The notes beneath the pieces are model-generated. The model had not been told where the DNA came from. It made no database searches and was given only the letters and a program-made list of their open reading frames with translations. A DNA stretch of 64,000 nucleotides from Cyanoderma ruficeps (lineage: Eukaryota; Chordata; Aves; Passeriformes; Timaliidae): positions 24,519,666 through 24,583,665 of the forward strand of contig VZDJ01000116.1 in assembly GCA_008694505.1 (NCBI GenBank), given 5' to 3'. The translations under genes were made by a program, and so were the position numbers. Of the stretch, positions 1-11,650 are shown one piece after another; position 1 is the stretch's first letter, and every line of letters begins with the position of its first letter.

Positions 1-3000
1 AAAAAAGATTAATTAATGACTGGCTGCTAATAAAATGGCAATCATGAAGAAAGAAACCAAGGGTGCTAAGCTTCAACTACCACCAATTAAGAGCTAATTA
101 CAAACAAATTATATATGTGTTTTGCTGTGGGCTTTAATTTACTAAAATGGTTTTAATTAAAAGAGAAAACATGCTGATTAATTGAACTGCAGAAAAAATC
201 TACAGTATAAACTGTGCTTTGTCTGTCTCTTTAATTAGACTTGTAACATCTGAAATCTTTTTTTAAGGTTTGTTAAGGAAAAGATATACATAATTAAGGG
301 AGCATAAGAATGTAATTCTAGGTGATAACCCTGCCGTGTTCCAAAGGTTAAAAGAAAATCACCTCAATGAAGAGGAATATTTGGAAGCACCTGCACTAAG
401 GTAAGAAAGGAAATCCTTCTCAGATTAAACTCCCCTTTTTTCTTTTGTATTTTGGTGGAGGGCAGTTCTTCCACAACAATTGCTCCAAGTTAACTTGTGC
501 TTGGTTACACTCCATATAAAACTGCATCGCTTCAGGTACGTAAAAACACTGTGAGAAATTGTGAACTTTGCACAGAACTTAAGAAATTTCATTTTACCAA
601 CAGAACAGCATCAAGTACAACTCCTGTCCATCTCTGACAGTAATGTTATCACAATCAATCATTTCCCACCCAGATTCCCCATGGAAGCCAGTGTCCAGAA
701 TGGTTCTCAGCAGTTATAACCAACAAACTGCCTTGTGCTCTGCCCTTTCTAATTTACATGACTAGACAGGAGATACTAAACTGATCATGAGAAAATGGTC
801 AAAACTGATGCATCAAATTTTACAGACAACAGCAAGACTGATCTTGCTGTAACATGAGGACGATATTCCAGTGAAGAGCCAATTAATTTCATCAATTACA
901 ATGTAGATCTTTCATTTAAGCTTGATTAAATAGCAGTGTCCCTATAAATTGCAGCTTTTTAAGTCTTTCCCCAAAATGCCAGAAGCCACTAAGCCAAGTG
1001 CTGTCAAAAAGTCTGTTAGAGACTGACAAGTGCTACAGCAATTTAGCACACCAAATTACAAAATATTTTCAAAGTTACTTTTGACAGGTAAGTCTAATAT
1101 GGTCAAGATTATTTAATGGTGTTCAAGTTAAAGTCCTCAGGCTAATGTGTTCTTAGACAATGTGGCACCTACCTACCAGGCAGTTCACACAAAAAAACAT
1201 CAACAAGTGCGAAGTCTGGGCTTTAGTCAGATTAGTTCTCACAGTATTAGAGTCATAAGAAATCAGTATTATGTATTTTGAGACACCAAACTATGATCTG
1301 AGCACAAAAACACTATGAAAAAACCTCTTTCTCTAGGGGGAAACAAGGCTTGGAAAATATATTAAGGAGTGATAGTGGGGAATCTTGTCGGATTTTTTTG
1401 GTTTACCTATGAAAATAATTTTTACAAGTATCAATCCAGATTGAAACTGATTTATAGCAGAGTGAAATTACCAGATATCTGCACATACCATCCTTACTCA
1501 AAGGGATAAACACATCCAGCTATGCACAATCACAGTGCTCTAATTTATCAACATTTATTCCTTAAAAAATCTAGGTGGATTCCCACTAACACAGTAAGAA
1601 CAATTTAAGTATATCTCAAGGTAAAATTCCAGAAAGATTTTTACAAAGCATCAAAAAGTTGACATAATTCCAAGTGTCTGATCCCAGCTCCATATCCCAA
1701 GTACTTGTTACTATTAGATCTCAGCTATCCAACCTTAAGACATCACCAAAAAATCATGTCATTTCAGCCCAGAGAGGTGTTTACATAAACTTTACTCTCT
1801 TCATAACTTTCATTCTAAAAGGCTCAGATTTTTTTGGGTAACTCCTACATGAACATTTCTATTGGCATCTCTCAAGTTAAATAAGTCATCCTTAAATGCA
1901 CTGTTCAAACAATAGCTTTAGGTATATGCCAGTCTGCATCTGAAAAGCACAGCTATAAAACATGAAGGACTCTGCCAATGCTGGAAGCCCTGGAATGTGA
2001 TAACAATGACAAACACTAACTGTGCATATTGCACCATGCACACTGCAATGGACTGCTCAGTTATTTCACACCAATAATACTGTACTGCATGTATTAAAGA
2101 AATTACCCAGTAGTCTTGACTTGAAGATCTACAGTGAATTACTGAGCATGACCCACCTGCATTATGTTGTTGCTCAACACGTTTATCAAAGCAGTGTTGA
2201 TCTTGGAGACTGTAACTGCACCACAGCACTGAGGTGCTCCAGCCAGAAGCTGAAGGTGCAGAGTTACTGAAGGCCTAAACTATTCTCTACAACATAATGC
2301 AGAGATGCCCATATTTTTTTCAGGAAGAACTTTGCTTGTGTATAAAATAATGAAATCAAGAACTTCAGGGTCACCAGACCTCTCAGGGAAGCAGAACACC
2401 CCACAAGAGAACGTGCTGTGGGGATGGCCAAGGCTGCCATCTGCTACCCTGATGACTGACAACAGGAGACAAGGGCTAATACTTGGTACTGAGGTTTGCC
2501 CACAGATTACACAAAATATTCAGCAGTGTTATACATGCAGTTCATATTTTTAATAGAAATCTAACTGCCAACAAAAAAGGGGAGCACACCAGCCAGTCTC
2601 AAAAGCTATCCATGAATCCACCCATGCAGTCACCAGTAAATACAGCCTCATGCAGGAGATATCCAAGTTCTAATTCTCACTCCAAAACCTTGAGTGCTCC
2701 TTGATTGAGAAGCTTTGTTTTCAAATCAGCATTTGTGTGTATTTATCAAAGCAAAGAAAACAAGAAATAATGCATTGCCCAAAGCCTCATTTAATGCAGT
2801 GAAGTAACATCTTCCTTAAAGAACCTGCAAAAAGTACTTGGAAACCTGAAGACCCAAAACCTTAAAGCGGTATCGTTTAGGTTTTCAGAATATAAAAGTC
2901 CATGATGCACTGACAGCTGCTAGATTATGCATATTGCCTAAGTCATCACTGATTTTAAATGAATCTGATTTTAAAAAAGCTTCTCTCACTGTGTCACAAC

Positions 3001-6000
3001 GATAGGATATTGACAGCATCATTTTGACATTCCTTTGCTTTTTAGGACATGTTTTTACCGTATATACTCATCATCTGTTTATTTTTGGCTTCATTTCTCT
3101 AAATACTGAAGCTGCCCTATCAGTTTCACAGGCTTATAAATGTTATACATCAAAAATTAGTTTCACTTATTAAGGCAGGAAACGGCTTTAAGAACTCTGG
3201 GATCTGTGCCTCAAAGCAAAAGCTTTATCAGCAGGTTCCAGTCACTGCTTCTTGCAAAAGAAAATGGTGCCGATTAAAACCCCACACACCTGATTTCAAA
3301 AAGAACACCTAGCCACTGAACATTTCCCACACGGCTGCAAGGGGGGCTGCACCCCAAACACCACACAGCTGTTTCTCACACACTCCCTGTCCCCAGCCCT
3401 GTAACACCGCTCAAGAAAAATGAAAACTATACATAAAGAGATGAGGTTGAGATAAAGGAACAATAATTCATCCACTTATTACTCCAGACTTCAGAAGTGT
3501 ACTTCAATGCAGCCACAGTTCCATGCCTGACTTGCTCACAGAGCTGTGTTGAATTTGGAAGTTAGAGGGATACAAATAGCTACATAATTTAAAAATTAAC
3601 TCACTTCTTAGAGGCATTGTATATTAAAATGGGACATTTCTGTAAATTGCTAAGAGAAGAAAAGTACCAACTGAATGAATACTATACAACATGAAAGCAA
3701 TATTTTATTAACTGTACTTGTACACAACAATGACTGTTCAATCAATCTCTGTCATAACCAAATCCTCTTTTTATAGCTCTTCACTGAAACAGTCACTGTT
3801 AGAACAATTTCCTTAGGAAAAAAAGTATTTTAAAAGATCCATTAAAAAAAAAAAGAGCTTCTGAAAATCACAAAGAAAAATGAACCTTGCAGTGAGCAAT
3901 GGAGCACATCTTTACAAGAGCAGAGAACCCCAGTGAATTCTCATGGACTCTGCCTCGACACAACTCCTCATGAGAGATCAAGCCAGTCATTTGAGTTTTC
4001 CTTCTTTCAACATACTATTTGTTCAGATAAACCCACTTAACCAAAACCAAGCCAAGGCTGTGAATACTAATAACGTTTCAAGCATTTTGTTTTCAGAATT
4101 ACAACATGCTAATATTTGAAAGTCAACAATTTGGAGCTAATGTTCCACAAATAATAATACACTGCTGTAGCACCTGGGATATGCTAGATGTTGTATAATC
4201 CCATGGCTACCAAAATCAGATAACAGTTTATCATAAATATTACAAAACCTTAAAACTTCTAACATTAATTTGTTTTTATAGTCAAACAATTTGCACTAGA
4301 ACCTCAGTATGTTTTATTGATTATAATACTCCAACCACTTTAGAGGAGATGGGATAATGACATTTGTGAAGGAGAACAGCAAGTGTTTTTCATGTTGTAC
4401 ACATGAAAGGTAATAAAACAGTCAGAAGCTGGTCAGGCTTAAAGGGAACATCAGGACACATTCCTACCACTGTCAATAGCTGTTATCTTTGCACACTGAA
4501 GTTTTGTGATCACTGGTGACAAGGCAGATAAGAGTCCAGTCATTAGAAACTGCCCTGAGTGACTAAATGGAGGAGTTTAATGATTTTGTAAGAACACTCA
4601 CTGCGGAACAGTTACTTTTCCCTAACCTCGGAGAACCTTAAGAACTGTATCTCCCACTTCAAAAGCAGTCTGTTTTTAAAGCCATCACAATATTGTAATA
4701 CATTACATTAAACAGATTTAAATCTGCAATTTTACATTAAAGCTTAGTTTAAAACACTGTATTTAAGAAACATTTAAAATATTTGTATGAAAATGAGAAG
4801 CAGTCAAAATTTGTCTTTACTTTCCTAATCCTTTTCTAATACCTTTGAATTTTACAAGCATATACAGTGGACAGAAAATTCTCATTACCTCTGTGAAGAT
4901 GGAAGAATATGCAAGATAAAGGAATGAAAGAAAAAGTTACATAATTTTTTTTTAGTACAAATCAAGAAGCTTTATAGTTCAAATCATACCACTTAGATGA
5001 CTTAAAAAAGATTGCTTCTCCACTCACTGAAATACTTTTTTTTTCCTTATTTGGCTTCAAACCTATTCAACTATATTTTTATCCTATTTTTTTCCTCTGT
5101 ATTTTCTCCCCTATGCACAACTACCAATGAGGAAAACAGCCTTTGTGGACTTCAGCTATTTTTACTTCAGCTGGTGTTACCTACCCTATGTGCACAAATT
5201 GAACAATTTCTTAAATGAAGTTACCAGAGCTATCTGATAGATTCCTCACCAGTTTAAAGCAGTCACTTAGCAGTAGATACAGATTTAAAAGCTCCCATTC
5301 TTGTGGCAGAGCACAGCTTTCATGAAATTACTCAGCTACACCAACTCAAGGACAACATCTTGAAAAAACTGTGTTACTCCGGACTTGTTTTTAGGACTTT
5401 TAACTCTTCTATGTTATTTATACACTGAACAATTATGACAAGGAAAAAATATCCAACACAATTCCAAGGCTACAGCAGTAGTACAGAGAGACAACCCATT
5501 CTTCCTCAGAATTCTTCCAGCCATCAACTCCTGACCACAGGAATACACAGAAAAACAAATACTGGCACACAACTTGGGGTTCTCATACGCCCTTATTTCC
5601 CCATGGCTTGCTAAACCTCTACCTGTCTTCAGGCTTCCCAAGCTTATGAGTGAAGTAATGCAAAAAGAATTATGAGGCACAGGGAACTGACAGCAAGGGA
5701 ACATCCTTACTCCTGTCCTCTTGGAGATTTTGGAGAAAAATCAAAAGCTCAGCACAGATGACCAGCTACCAGCTCCTCTGAGTTACGGAGTGAGCAGCAA
5801 GGCTCTAAAGCAAGATTATTCAGGACAGTTCATGGCTGTATTTTCAATTCTTAAACACAGCTAAAGCTGTCCAAGCATTGCTACATCAGCAGCAAAGTCC
5901 TTCAATCACTGACAGGAACGTGCTCAGGAAACAGGAAAGATGCTGCAAACAATCTCCAGTGCTGTTTCACTCATGACACTTTTAGTCCATGTGCAAAACT

Positions 6001-6038
6001 AAATGACCCCTCAGAGTTTTTGTTAACAGCCCACTTAC
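1..6038 (-). other. FAM204A: FAM204A intron 6 (no exon recognised)
   Basis: AT-rich intronic DNA left of the last recognised exon. I searched the minus strand for the expected C-terminal coding sequence (LGVKIAKAAACHNF..., ...WGFEAKKRWE) and did not find it. A partial echo near 5055 (FEAK then stop) has no splice context. The first ~230 bases are dense in TAATTA/TTAATTAA motifs. Short A or T runs occur at about 3842-3854 and 4946-4954. No transposon was recognised. Confidence 0.6.
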
Positions 6039-6128
6039 CTCACGAATGGCTAATCTGTCACTCAGCTCCTCAGCCTTGGCAATGTCACCTTCAGCCACAC
6101 ACTTCTCTATGCTCAGCTCAAGGCCAGA
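6039..6128 (-). CDS. FAM204A: FAM204A exon 6 (charged helix)
   Basis: Acceptor TTTTTCCCCTAG ends at 6129 and a consensus GTAAGT donor starts at 6038. The exon is 90 nt, phase 0 to phase 0, encoding residues 155-184: [20 protein letters not shown] followed by [10 protein letters not shown]. It aligns with human SGLEKRI...EKAEELSNQLATRE. The next human exon begins LGVKIAKAAACHNF; no such sequence was found further left in this window. Confidence 0.9.
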
Positions 6129-9100
6129 CTAGGGGAAAAAAAAAAAAGGTAAATGCCTTTAGAACAAAAAGAATATATTTAAAAGGAGTACCTCCTTTCC
6201 AAAAATATTTCTTTCATAAAATTCTTTAAGACACTGCATAAACCTGTAATTTCTGTGCACCACAAATCACTCTGTCTGTGTATTGTAATGGACAGTATAA
6301 TTAAGAATTCACTGAGAGGCTGCCTGAGCACAAATCATTGCATTAGTTCCACCTTATGTGCAGGATAATACTATAGGTTAAAAAAATTACACGGGCTAGT
6401 TTATGCCTGTCACAATAAAATTTCATCTGAAGATCTGGCTTATCTCTTCCATCCCTGGAGCTTTCTAAACAAAATGTGAAATGTATGTGTCAGGTAACAT
6501 GAAGAATGGCAATTACCACTGCATCGTTACAGTTCTAAGATCTTATCTTTACCCAAAAAGCAGAGTTCTGGCATAAAGCCACTCCACTGTGCTAATAAAT
6601 TAAAAATTCTAGCAGCCCTATGGAAAACAATGAAAAAACTTCAGGATTTAAAGGTTGTTTTCTTATTTTCAGAGGTAAACATACCTTGTTTAATGGCAAC
6701 ACTTACAAAACAGTTACAAAACATAACAATTAAAAGTAACTATTTCCTGGAAATTATACTTGTAAACGTCTGATGGAATACAGAAGGGTAGCACTGACTT
6801 CAGAATTTCACAAAAAACCCTCCTCTCATAACAAAAGACGATTTACAGCCTCGCTGGTTTTAAATATTAGTGAAGCTAAAGAAAACACATTTGGCAGTTC
6901 CATAACATACACATTTTTAAGAAATAAAAGTGAAAAAGCTAATGGAATTCTTGAGAAACAGTGATCTGCAAACACTGCACTTGAATTGTTTCAGGTGGGA
7001 AAAAAAATGCACAGTTGGAAGTTGCAGCAATGGCAAATTCTGTTGAGACGCCTTTTCTGAAAACAACGAGATGTATCTTCCACTTGTGATAATATCCCTG
7101 AAATTACAATGAAACCATCTGCATTTTAACACTTTGGGCCCCATTCCAGATCAATCCTGAGCGCTTTAATGACAACTAAACAGCCACCAAAAGGAAAAAG
7201 CAAACAAATCTTCATGACCTGCACGTAGAAACTTACTTTAAGAAAATGAAAAATACAAAAATGACCATAAACTGAACATTTCATGTAATAGAACTTACAG
7301 AGAACTTTATAAGAAATACTATAGAACCAACAGCACTACCAGAACCTCACAATATAGCGAGGTTCTTAACTTATCCATCAAGTGTGCCAGTTATTTCAGA
7401 TATGACTAGCTACACAGTAATATTTATGAACAGAATGTGTTATGAATCCAGCCAAAATGTATGCTAGGTTTGCCCCTTTAATTCTTGTAGCCACTGGTGT
7501 CAACTGAAGGATTTGTGACACACTTTAAAGCTAAAACACGATGAAGCAAAACAAAAGGAAAAGTCCAACAATGCATATGAAGTGTTCTGTCTCTCACAAC
7601 AGGAGAAAACAAAACCAGACAGGAAAGAAGTCTGGATACTGTCTTAAAAGAGAGTACAGCACCCATTCAAGGATATTTATTTAAAAAGTTCACAAAATGA
7701 TCCTTCCTCTGAGTGACTGTATCCTTTACTCTCAAACAGCCCCACTTTCATTCCTATCCCAGTTAAGGACAAGTTCTTTTTCTGCCAAATACAAGCTGAC
7801 ATTGCCTTGGTAATAACAGTCACCTTTTGTGGAGCCCTGCTGTCCACAGGTGATTCAAATCTATCATTGATTCCAAAGTATTGTGTAAGTTCTTTCCATT
7901 TGTCTTCATTTTCCAACTGCTGACTACTAAAAACAAACAAACAAATAAACAATCAAGTCATTACTAGAACCACTTCCCTTTCCACAACTTGTAATATCCT
8001 TTTCAAAGCTAAAATAAACTCTTCCATGTGGCAGACATGGTCTTTTCACCCATTCAGTTTTTAAATGAAGTGAAATTAATTATTCCTTCCCCTTTGTAAG
8101 TGTAATTTCACAATTCTGAAAGCAAGCTGATGGAATCATAAAACCATTTAGCTTGAAAAATTTCTTTAAGATCGAGTCTAACCATAAACCTAACACTGCC
8201 AAGGAGGAAAAAGAAGGGAAGGAACAGGCTGAACAGGAGCTTGCATGAAGGAAGTAGGAAGAACATTAAGTCTATTAAAAGTTACATTAAATAATACATT
8301 TGTGTTGATTTTTAAGATCAAACAATTACACACCATCAATCAATCAATCACTGGTACAAATTCAGCCTGTCCAACAGACACTGAACAAACTTGAAAGATA
8401 TTTTACACAGTGCTTAAAGCTAGGCTTTGGCTGTGAATGTGGTCAAGCTTATTACAAGTTCTGCCTGCTACTAACAGACCTCAGGTAATCCCATTGACCT
8501 GGTTATACCTCTTAGCCACTTCATTGGTCTCTCTGTGTTTTGCTAAGGGAAAAAAGAAAGAAAGAAAAAAATCCAACATTACACAGTGATACCCCACAGC
8601 ATCCAATGAAGTTAACAGAGCTCTAATTGGTCACACTTCCTTTGAAAGATCAACACACTGCGATTTTTACCCAATGATCAACTGGATTTAAACCACTCAG
8701 CTGTAAAAAACTCCTACAATATCTGTGAACTTCTAAACAGAATGTGCAAAAGTAAGCTTTATAGAACTACTGAAATATACTTAACCATTATAAATCAGTA
8801 TTAACTGAGTAAGTTTTGTCTTCTTTTTAAGAAGAGGACAAATACATTACTTGCACTCTATGTAGCAATCTACAACCTCATTACAACCCTGCCAGTGATG
8901 TATACAAGGGGAAAAATTAAATCCTAGGTAACAGCTAGAATACAATTCTTCATTTAAAAAAGAACAGCACACAAAAAAACCCCTCAAAACCCAAAACCAC
9001 CAACCCCACAAAAGAGCATGTATTGATACTAATTCAATTTGAAAACAATAAATTCTGTTAATCATAAAAAACCACCTTTTCGGCGGCGCTTTCTTTTTCG

Positions 9101-10343
9101 GCACCTGTTTTCCTCTTTTGCTTGCATTTTCATTTCACGGTGTTTCTTCTGAAGCTCCACAAATTTCTACAAGATCGTGAAAAAGCAAGTCAGAATTTTT
9201 AATTTCCCTCCCATTTCTAGGAAATCACAGAGAGAAATGTTTAATTATCCACAGTGCCTTGTGTTATCTATTACATTTTATAAATTTATAAGTCGAGACC
9301 ACGCGACTCTGACGGTGTTAAACTGGAATTGGTGCTGATCTTTCATCACCCCTCTCTGACTTTCTGCCCTCCCTACACCTCAGGACTGTTCAGATCTGAC
9401 AGTTCTCTCATGGGATGTGCCTCAGAACACACTTTTGCTTGCTGTGCACTGCTCAGCTGTACCATGTGTTTTTATTGCCTAGCTGGTGGTTTGTAATCCA
9501 CAAATTAGTGGCAGCAAGGTCCTTGCACAGCAGGCTGCTTGCAGGGATTGAGGGATGAAAGAGGGCAACTATTTTTTGCCAATTCTTATTTTGAATCCAA
9601 AGCCTGAAACACATTGTTTTGTTAAGGGCTTTTTGTTTTCCCTGGTCTTTACACGGAACTGCAAAATCAGGAGGTTATAATGAACTCTTGAGTCTGAATG
9701 CTTGCAATTAACCCCTTCAGCAAAGCAGCAGGGCACACCTCCCCTTCCCAGGTATGCAGCACCCCCACAGAGGCTGGAACACTGAGCTGTAAATCCTTAC
9801 CAAGGCAGAAAGCACCTACCAAGCAGCTCAGAGCCCATAAACCACTGAAAACACAAGTTTTATGCCACTGTATAGTTATCACAACTCCCTGCTGTGCTTT
9901 CAGTCACCACCAAACTACCACCTAATCACTTCCTTCCTAAATTCCTCTTCACCTTGTTTCAAACAACCTAAGGTGTGTATACTCAGATCATATTTTATCT
10001 AATTTCAGATCTGTACATTGACTACTTAACACTGAATTATCTTAATCTAAAAATCAGCCATTTGAGTACACTGCATTATGCTCATTTGGAGACCTGTAAA
10101 GATACATACATTCCAGATATGTACAGAAACTCCAGGAGGGCACGTTTGATAGTCACTTTCTTCATCTGTCCCCGCTACAACAGGTTCACTGCTGGCATTG
10201 CTTTCCTGTCCAGTCCCCTGATGTCTTTCAGTATCTTCTTTTGCATTTTGCTTTAAACAGGAATCAGATGATTCGTCTTCATCATCAGAACTTAGATCAA
10301 CATCACTTTCATTCAGTCCTGGAGGTAAGAGCCCACTCCACAT
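6039..10343 (-). CDS. FAM204A: FAM204A, multi-exon coding region (exons 2-6, incomplete at the C-terminus)
   Basis: Seen: five minus-strand segments, 10343-10110, 9166-9076, 8542-8509, 7926-7824 and 6128-6039, join in phase through GT-AG introns into 184 codons. The product opens with [14 protein letters not shown], has an acidic serine/aspartate run at residues 12-28, a basic [10 protein letters not shown] run at 99-108 that could be a nuclear localisation signal, the motif [14 protein letters not shown] at 130-143, and a charged probable helix at 155-184. Known: the opening, the WKELTQYFG block and the SGLE...AEELS block match vertebrate FAM204A (human C10orf84, about 233 residues), a small protein of unknown function. 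Inferred: about 50 more C-terminal residues (a lysine-rich tail in human) lie in exon(s) left of position 1. The start codon is the family start. Nothing in the sequence indicates a biochemical role. Confidence 0.93.
7824..7926 (-). CDS. FAM204A: FAM204A exon 5 (WKELTQYFG motif)
   Basis: A T-rich acceptor (TTTGTTTTTAG) ends at 7927. The 103-nt exon completes Ser120 and encodes residues 121-154, including [14 protein letters not shown], the best-conserved stretch of the family. It ends APQK at 7824 with a GTGACT donor, phase 0. Two further AG dinucleotides 7 and 10 nt inside the exon (NAGNAG-like) could be used as alternatives; only the first one keeps the phase set by exon 4. Confidence 0.92.
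8509..8542 (-). CDS. FAM204A: FAM204A exon 4 (34-nt small exon)
   Basis: A pyrimidine-rich acceptor, TTTCCCTTAG, ends at 8543 and a GTATAA donor starts at 8508. The 34 nt accept phase 1 from exon 3 and leave phase 2 for exon 5, encoding [11 protein letters not shown] plus two bases of a Ser codon. Identification rests on the splice sites and on the fact that this is the piece needed to keep the frame. Sequence similarity to human is weak here, where the family is variable. Confidence 0.75.
9076..9166 (-). CDS. FAM204A: FAM204A exon 3 (basic segment)
   Basis: Acceptor TCTTGTAG ends at 9167. The 91-nt exon encodes residues 79-108, beginning [13 protein letters not shown] and ending in the basic run [10 protein letters not shown]. 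It ends at phase 1 with AAAAG and an unusual GTGGTT donor at 9075-9070. The human counterpart also has a lysine/arginine cluster here. The segment is too short and internal to stand out as a reading frame by itself. Confidence 0.88.
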
Positions 10344-10379
10344 CTTCCAGTTTAAGTAAGTCCAAACTATTTCAAGTCA
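10110..10379 (-). CDS. FAM204A: FAM204A exon 2 (start codon, acidic N-terminus)
   Basis: The acceptor is a TTTGCAG at 10386-10380. About 36 nt of 5' UTR follow, then the ATG at 10343-10341. The coding part ends at 10110 with ...HIWN and a GTATGT donor at 10109-10104, phase 0. Residues 1-78 are rich in Ser, Asp and Glu. The reading frame continues open into the intron for 20 codons, so the exon end is set by the donor and by the family match (W-N then K-F-x-E-L). Confidence 0.92.
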
Positions 10380-10669
10380 CTGCAAACACACCAGGTTACC
10401 CATCCCAACACAAAAACAACCTGCAGAAGAGAGAAACAGAATCAGCAAAACACATCATCAGAAATGTTTTTGCTTCTCTTACGTAACTATCATTACCTGT
10501 TTTAGACAAACACATTAAAAAGGTCCTAATACCTACTATTTCGGAAAAAAAAAATGTTACAGAGGCTGAGAACTTGATTACAGAGTCTGAGACCACTGGC
10601 TTTTTTCCCCCCCCACTCCTTGTCCTTTAAAGTTGTGCCCTTATGCGATTGCCTACAGCTCCTTTCAGT

Positions 10670-11200
10670 TTAGGGGCGACACTGTAGCAAACGCCTCCCG
10701 TGCCTCCACACGGGCAACTCACGGGGACAGCACACCCACCTCCCTTCGCCGCCGGGCCGCCTCAGGAAAGAGCCCGTCCGGGGAGGCGGCAGGCCGGGGA
10801 ACCGAGGGGGGCCCGCTCCGGAGGCAGCGACAAGAAGAGAAACGCGGCTCAAGGCCGGCCTAGGGGAAGGCAGCCGGCCCTGGCCGTGCCGCCAGGCAGT
10901 GCCCGCGGAGGCCCCGCGGAGCCGGCGGTGCTCCGGAGCCCCCTCAGTGCCGGAGCCCCCTCAGTGTCGCCGCCCGGCCCCGCCGCCCGCCGCTGTGTTT
11001 ACCTGGCCGCCATCTTGGCACCGCCGGAACACCCCGCTCGCGGATTGGGCGGGGCGGCGCGGCCAATCAGCGGACGCGGCGGTCGCCATGGCAGCGGGGC
11101 GGGGCCGCGGTGTCCGGGGACGGGGCCGGGGTGGGTGTGGCTGGCCGCGCTGTGAGGGCGGCGGGGCGCGGCTGAAGGCACAGAGTGTACTGCGGAGGGG
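10670..11200. promoter_or_regulatory. CpG-island promoter, probably bidirectional
   Basis: A sharp GC-rich, CpG-dense block sits in otherwise AT-rich DNA. It contains an inverted CCAAT box (ATTGG, 11044-11048), GC boxes (GGGCGGGGCGG, from about 11048), a forward CCAAT box (11063-11067) and a YY1-like AAGATGGCGGC on the minus strand at 11016-11006. No TATA box is seen. It drives FAM204A leftwards. Inverted NF-Y sites around GC boxes are a familiar arrangement of divergent housekeeping promoters (inference for the rightward side). Confidence 0.85.
11003..11040 (-). other. FAM204A: FAM204A non-coding exon 1 (approximate 5' end)
   Basis: A consensus donor, CCAG|GTAAAC, lies on the minus strand with the exon ending at 11003. 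An AAGATGGCGGC element (11016-11006), typical of the first transcribed bases of YY1-type TATA-less promoters, lies just before the donor. The 5' end at about 11040 is a guess. The ATG inside this element would open a 7-codon upstream reading frame that continues across the splice into exon 2 and stops at 10369-10367. Confidence 0.7.
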
Positions 11201-11225
11201 TTGTCAGTGTTTCAGGGTCCTTTAG
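11088..11225 (+). CDS. Short divergent reading frame from the CpG island, uncertain
   Basis: An ATG at 11088 in a strong context (GTCGCCATGG) opens a 45-codon plus-strand frame. The product is Gly/Arg-rich (MAAGRGRGVRGRGRGG at the start) and stops at 11225, just inside a CR1 insertion. A GTGGGT donor-like site inside the frame could make this the first exon of a spliced transcript. Gly/Arg richness is what any frame in a CpG island tends to give, so protein coding is doubtful; a divergent non-coding transcript is the likelier reading. Confidence 0.2.
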   Translation: MAAGRGRGVRGRGRGGCGWPRCEGGGARLKAQSVLRRGCQCFRVL

Positions 11226-11650
11226 GTTGGAAAAGGCCTCGGAGATCACCGAGTCCAACTTATGACCGAACGGCACTGTGTCAGCCAGACCATGACACCG
11301 GGTGCTACATGCAGTCTTTTCTTGAGCATCTCCAGGGCTGGTGACTCCACCACCTCCCTGGGCAGCCCATTCCAATGTTTAGTCACCCTTTCAGTGAAAA
11401 AATTCCTCCTAATGTCCAACTGCAATCTCAATTGATGCAACAGAAGGCCATTTCCTCTCACCATATCTCTTACTCCTGGGAGCAGAGCCCAACACCAGTC
11501 TGGCTCCAACCTCCCGTCAGGGAGGGACTTGTGGAGATTGGTAAGGTCTCCTCTTGAACCCCTTTTTCTCCAGACTAAACACTCCCAGCTCCTTCAGCTG
11601 CTCCTCATCAGACTTGAGGTTCTTTCAAGAGAAGGACAAGCATCAAGTTG
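11212..11650 (-). mobile_element. CR1 LINE, 5'-truncated copy
   Basis: Read on the minus strand, the block encodes the end of a CR1 ORF2: LDIRRNFFTERVTKHWNGLP followed by REVVESPALEMLKKRLH, a signature of the CR1 reverse-transcriptase protein's C-terminus. The plus strand shows the usual antisense 3' end (GGTTGGAAAAGGCC... then GAGTCCAAC). The copy is about 440 bp and is inserted immediately upstream of the FAM204A CpG island. Some CR1-derived frame is still readable, so it is younger than the LINE relics at 27-28 kb. Confidence 0.85.

Larger units (their letters stand above)
6129..10109 (-). other. FAM204A: FAM204A introns 2-5, ordinary intronic DNA
   Basis: The four introns (9167-10109, 8543-9075, 7927-8508, 6129-7823) hold only low-complexity tracts: an A-run at 6134-6148, (AAAC)n near 7930-7950, (ATCA)n at 8335-8351 and GAAA-type repeats near 8551-8571. 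No transposable element or other gene was recognised. Confidence 0.6.

Noticed and set aside
2280..2462. Minus-strand frame with ...EKNMGIS as the FAM204A C-terminus (human ends ...SNMGYM)
   Set aside because: Preceding residues show no match to the lysine-rich tail and there is no stop at the expected place.
5040..5070. Minus-strand ...RFEAK stop near 5055 as the end of FAM204A
   Set aside because: Only four residues match the family's GFEAK, a stop follows at once, and there is no acceptor or upstream similarity.
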